In this document: positions 63,606 through 64,000 of the stretch, piece by piece | Layout of the letters: each line of letters begins with the position of its first letter | Numbering within the stretch: position 1 is the first letter of the stretch | Source of the DNA: an uncultured Cohaesibacter sp. | Lineage (GTDB): Bacteria > Pseudomonadota > Alphaproteobacteria > Rhizobiales > Cohaesibacteraceae | Direction of reading: 5' to 3' | Assembly (NCBI RefSeq): GCF_963682185.1 | Contig: NZ_OY821667.1 | Coordinates: forward strand, 4,663,501-4,727,500 | Length of the DNA stretch: 64,000 nucleotides | The notes under the pieces: generated by a model | What the model was told of the DNA's origin: nothing | What the model saw: only the letters and a program-made list of their open reading frames with translations | Databases searched by the model: none | Position numbers and translations under genes: made by a program

Positions 63606-64000
63606 TCACGCTTTTGCATCCAGATAATGCGCAATGCCTTTGGCTGCACGGAAGCCTTGTGAGAGACAGCCTGTGAGCAGATAGCCTCCCGTTGGAGCTT
63701 CCCAATCCAGCATCTCCCCGGCGATAAACAATCCCGGTGCTCTTTTTACCATCAGCGTTTCATCCAACTCTTCAAGCAACACGCCGCCCGCGGTGCTTAT
63801 CGCCTCGGCGATGGGGCGAGGGGCCGTTACCCTGAGTGACAGATTTTTGATGGCGCTTGAGAGCTGATCAATATCATTCATTACGGATTTGTCCGTCAGA
63901 GCCTTGAGCAGAGCGGCCTGCACGCCCTGAAGCTTGAGGCTGCGCCGTAAATGGTTTGAGAATGATTGTTTGCCGCGCGGACGACAAAGGCGCTCTTTGA
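63606..64000 (-). CDS. TIGR03862/BaiN-like flavoprotein, NAD(P)/FAD-dependent oxidoreductase (5' truncated)
   Basis: The C-terminal 130 or so residues of an HI0933/BaiN-family flavoprotein; the frame continues off the right edge of the window. The signature APGLFIAGEMLDWEAPTGGY followed by LLTGCLSQGFRAAKGIAHYL is the C-terminal FAD-contacting region of this family. LRVTAPRPIAEAISTAGGV is the preceding conserved segment. Upstream visible residues include RPRGKQSFSNHLRR, which also fits the family. Cellular role is not well established. Confidence 0.85.
   Translation of the reverse strand, partial: KERLCRPRGKQSFSNHLRRSLKLQGVQAALLKALTDKSVMNDIDQLSSAIKNLSLRVTAPRPIAEAISTAGGVLLEELDETLMVKRAPGLFIAGEMLDWEAPTGGYLLTGCLSQGFRAAKGIAHYLDAKA

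Overview
The window reads as chromosomal DNA of a marine or salt-adapted alphaproteobacterium, probably of the order Hyphomicrobiales. That placement is inferred from gene content: a complete ectoine/5-hydroxyectoine catabolic locus of the alphaproteobacterial type (enuR-uehABC-usp-eutABC-doeABCD-asnC), a BCCT transporter, a TpiA2/EryH-type isomerase, TamA/TamB, a TctDE-like two-component system and rhizobial-style sugar ABC importers. A closer assignment (for example Cohaesibacter-like) would be a guess. No phage, insertion sequence, integrase, CRISPR array or replication origin was seen.

Layout. 1-771: 3' end of a TctA tricarboxylate permease. 1226-6584: compact citrate lyase operon citC-D-E-F-G-X, with overlapping or near-touching genes. 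6845-7438: RBBP9/YdeN-like hydrolase. 7449-10705 (minus): response regulator, TctE-like kinase and an overlapping periplasmic binding protein, which look like one sensory unit. 11045-14278: ammonium-transporter-like protein fused to PAS, GGDEF and EAL domains. 14333-20375 (minus): tamA-tamB. 20711-31204: LysR regulator followed by an uncharacterised catabolic cluster: two ABC permeases, one of them fused to an SMP-30/strictosidine-synthase-like propeller, a four-cysteine binding protein, a second propeller protein, a double ATPase, a class IV aminotransferase, an AhpD-like protein and a quinone oxidoreductase.

31320-48113 (minus): BCCT transporter, UspA and AsnC/DoeX, then the ectoine locus, transcribed enuR -> uehA-uehB-uehC -> usp -> eutA-eutB-eutC -> doeA-doeB -> doeC-doeD and closed by a strong terminator. 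It imports (hydroxy)ectoine through a TRAP system and converts it via N-acetyl-diaminobutyrate to diaminobutyrate and aspartate semialdehyde. 48476-49258: TpiA2-like isomerase. 49533-51869: RTX protein with an N-terminal PD40-like propeller. 51954-54031 (minus): chemoreceptor broken by a frameshift in a short CT/GA repeat. 54527-56326: D-xylonate dehydratase-like IlvD/Edd enzyme. 56436-59932 (minus): three-gene membrane operon (multi-pass protein, HAD-UbiA fusion, GtrA) that resembles parts of the mycobacterial decaprenylphosphoryl-arabinose system. 60314-60742: divergent tRNA-Gln(TTG) and tRNA-Pro(TGG). 60865-61800 (minus): CDF metal transporter. 62151-63005: D-amino-acid aminotransferase, then three very small putative membrane proteins and, at the right edge, the 3' part of a TIGR03862-type flavoprotein.

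The strongest candidates for undescribed biology are the permease-propeller ABC cluster (20711-31204), the Amt-PAS-GGDEF-EAL receptor, the HAD-UbiA/GtrA/membrane-protein operon, and the kinase operon that carries its own binding protein.
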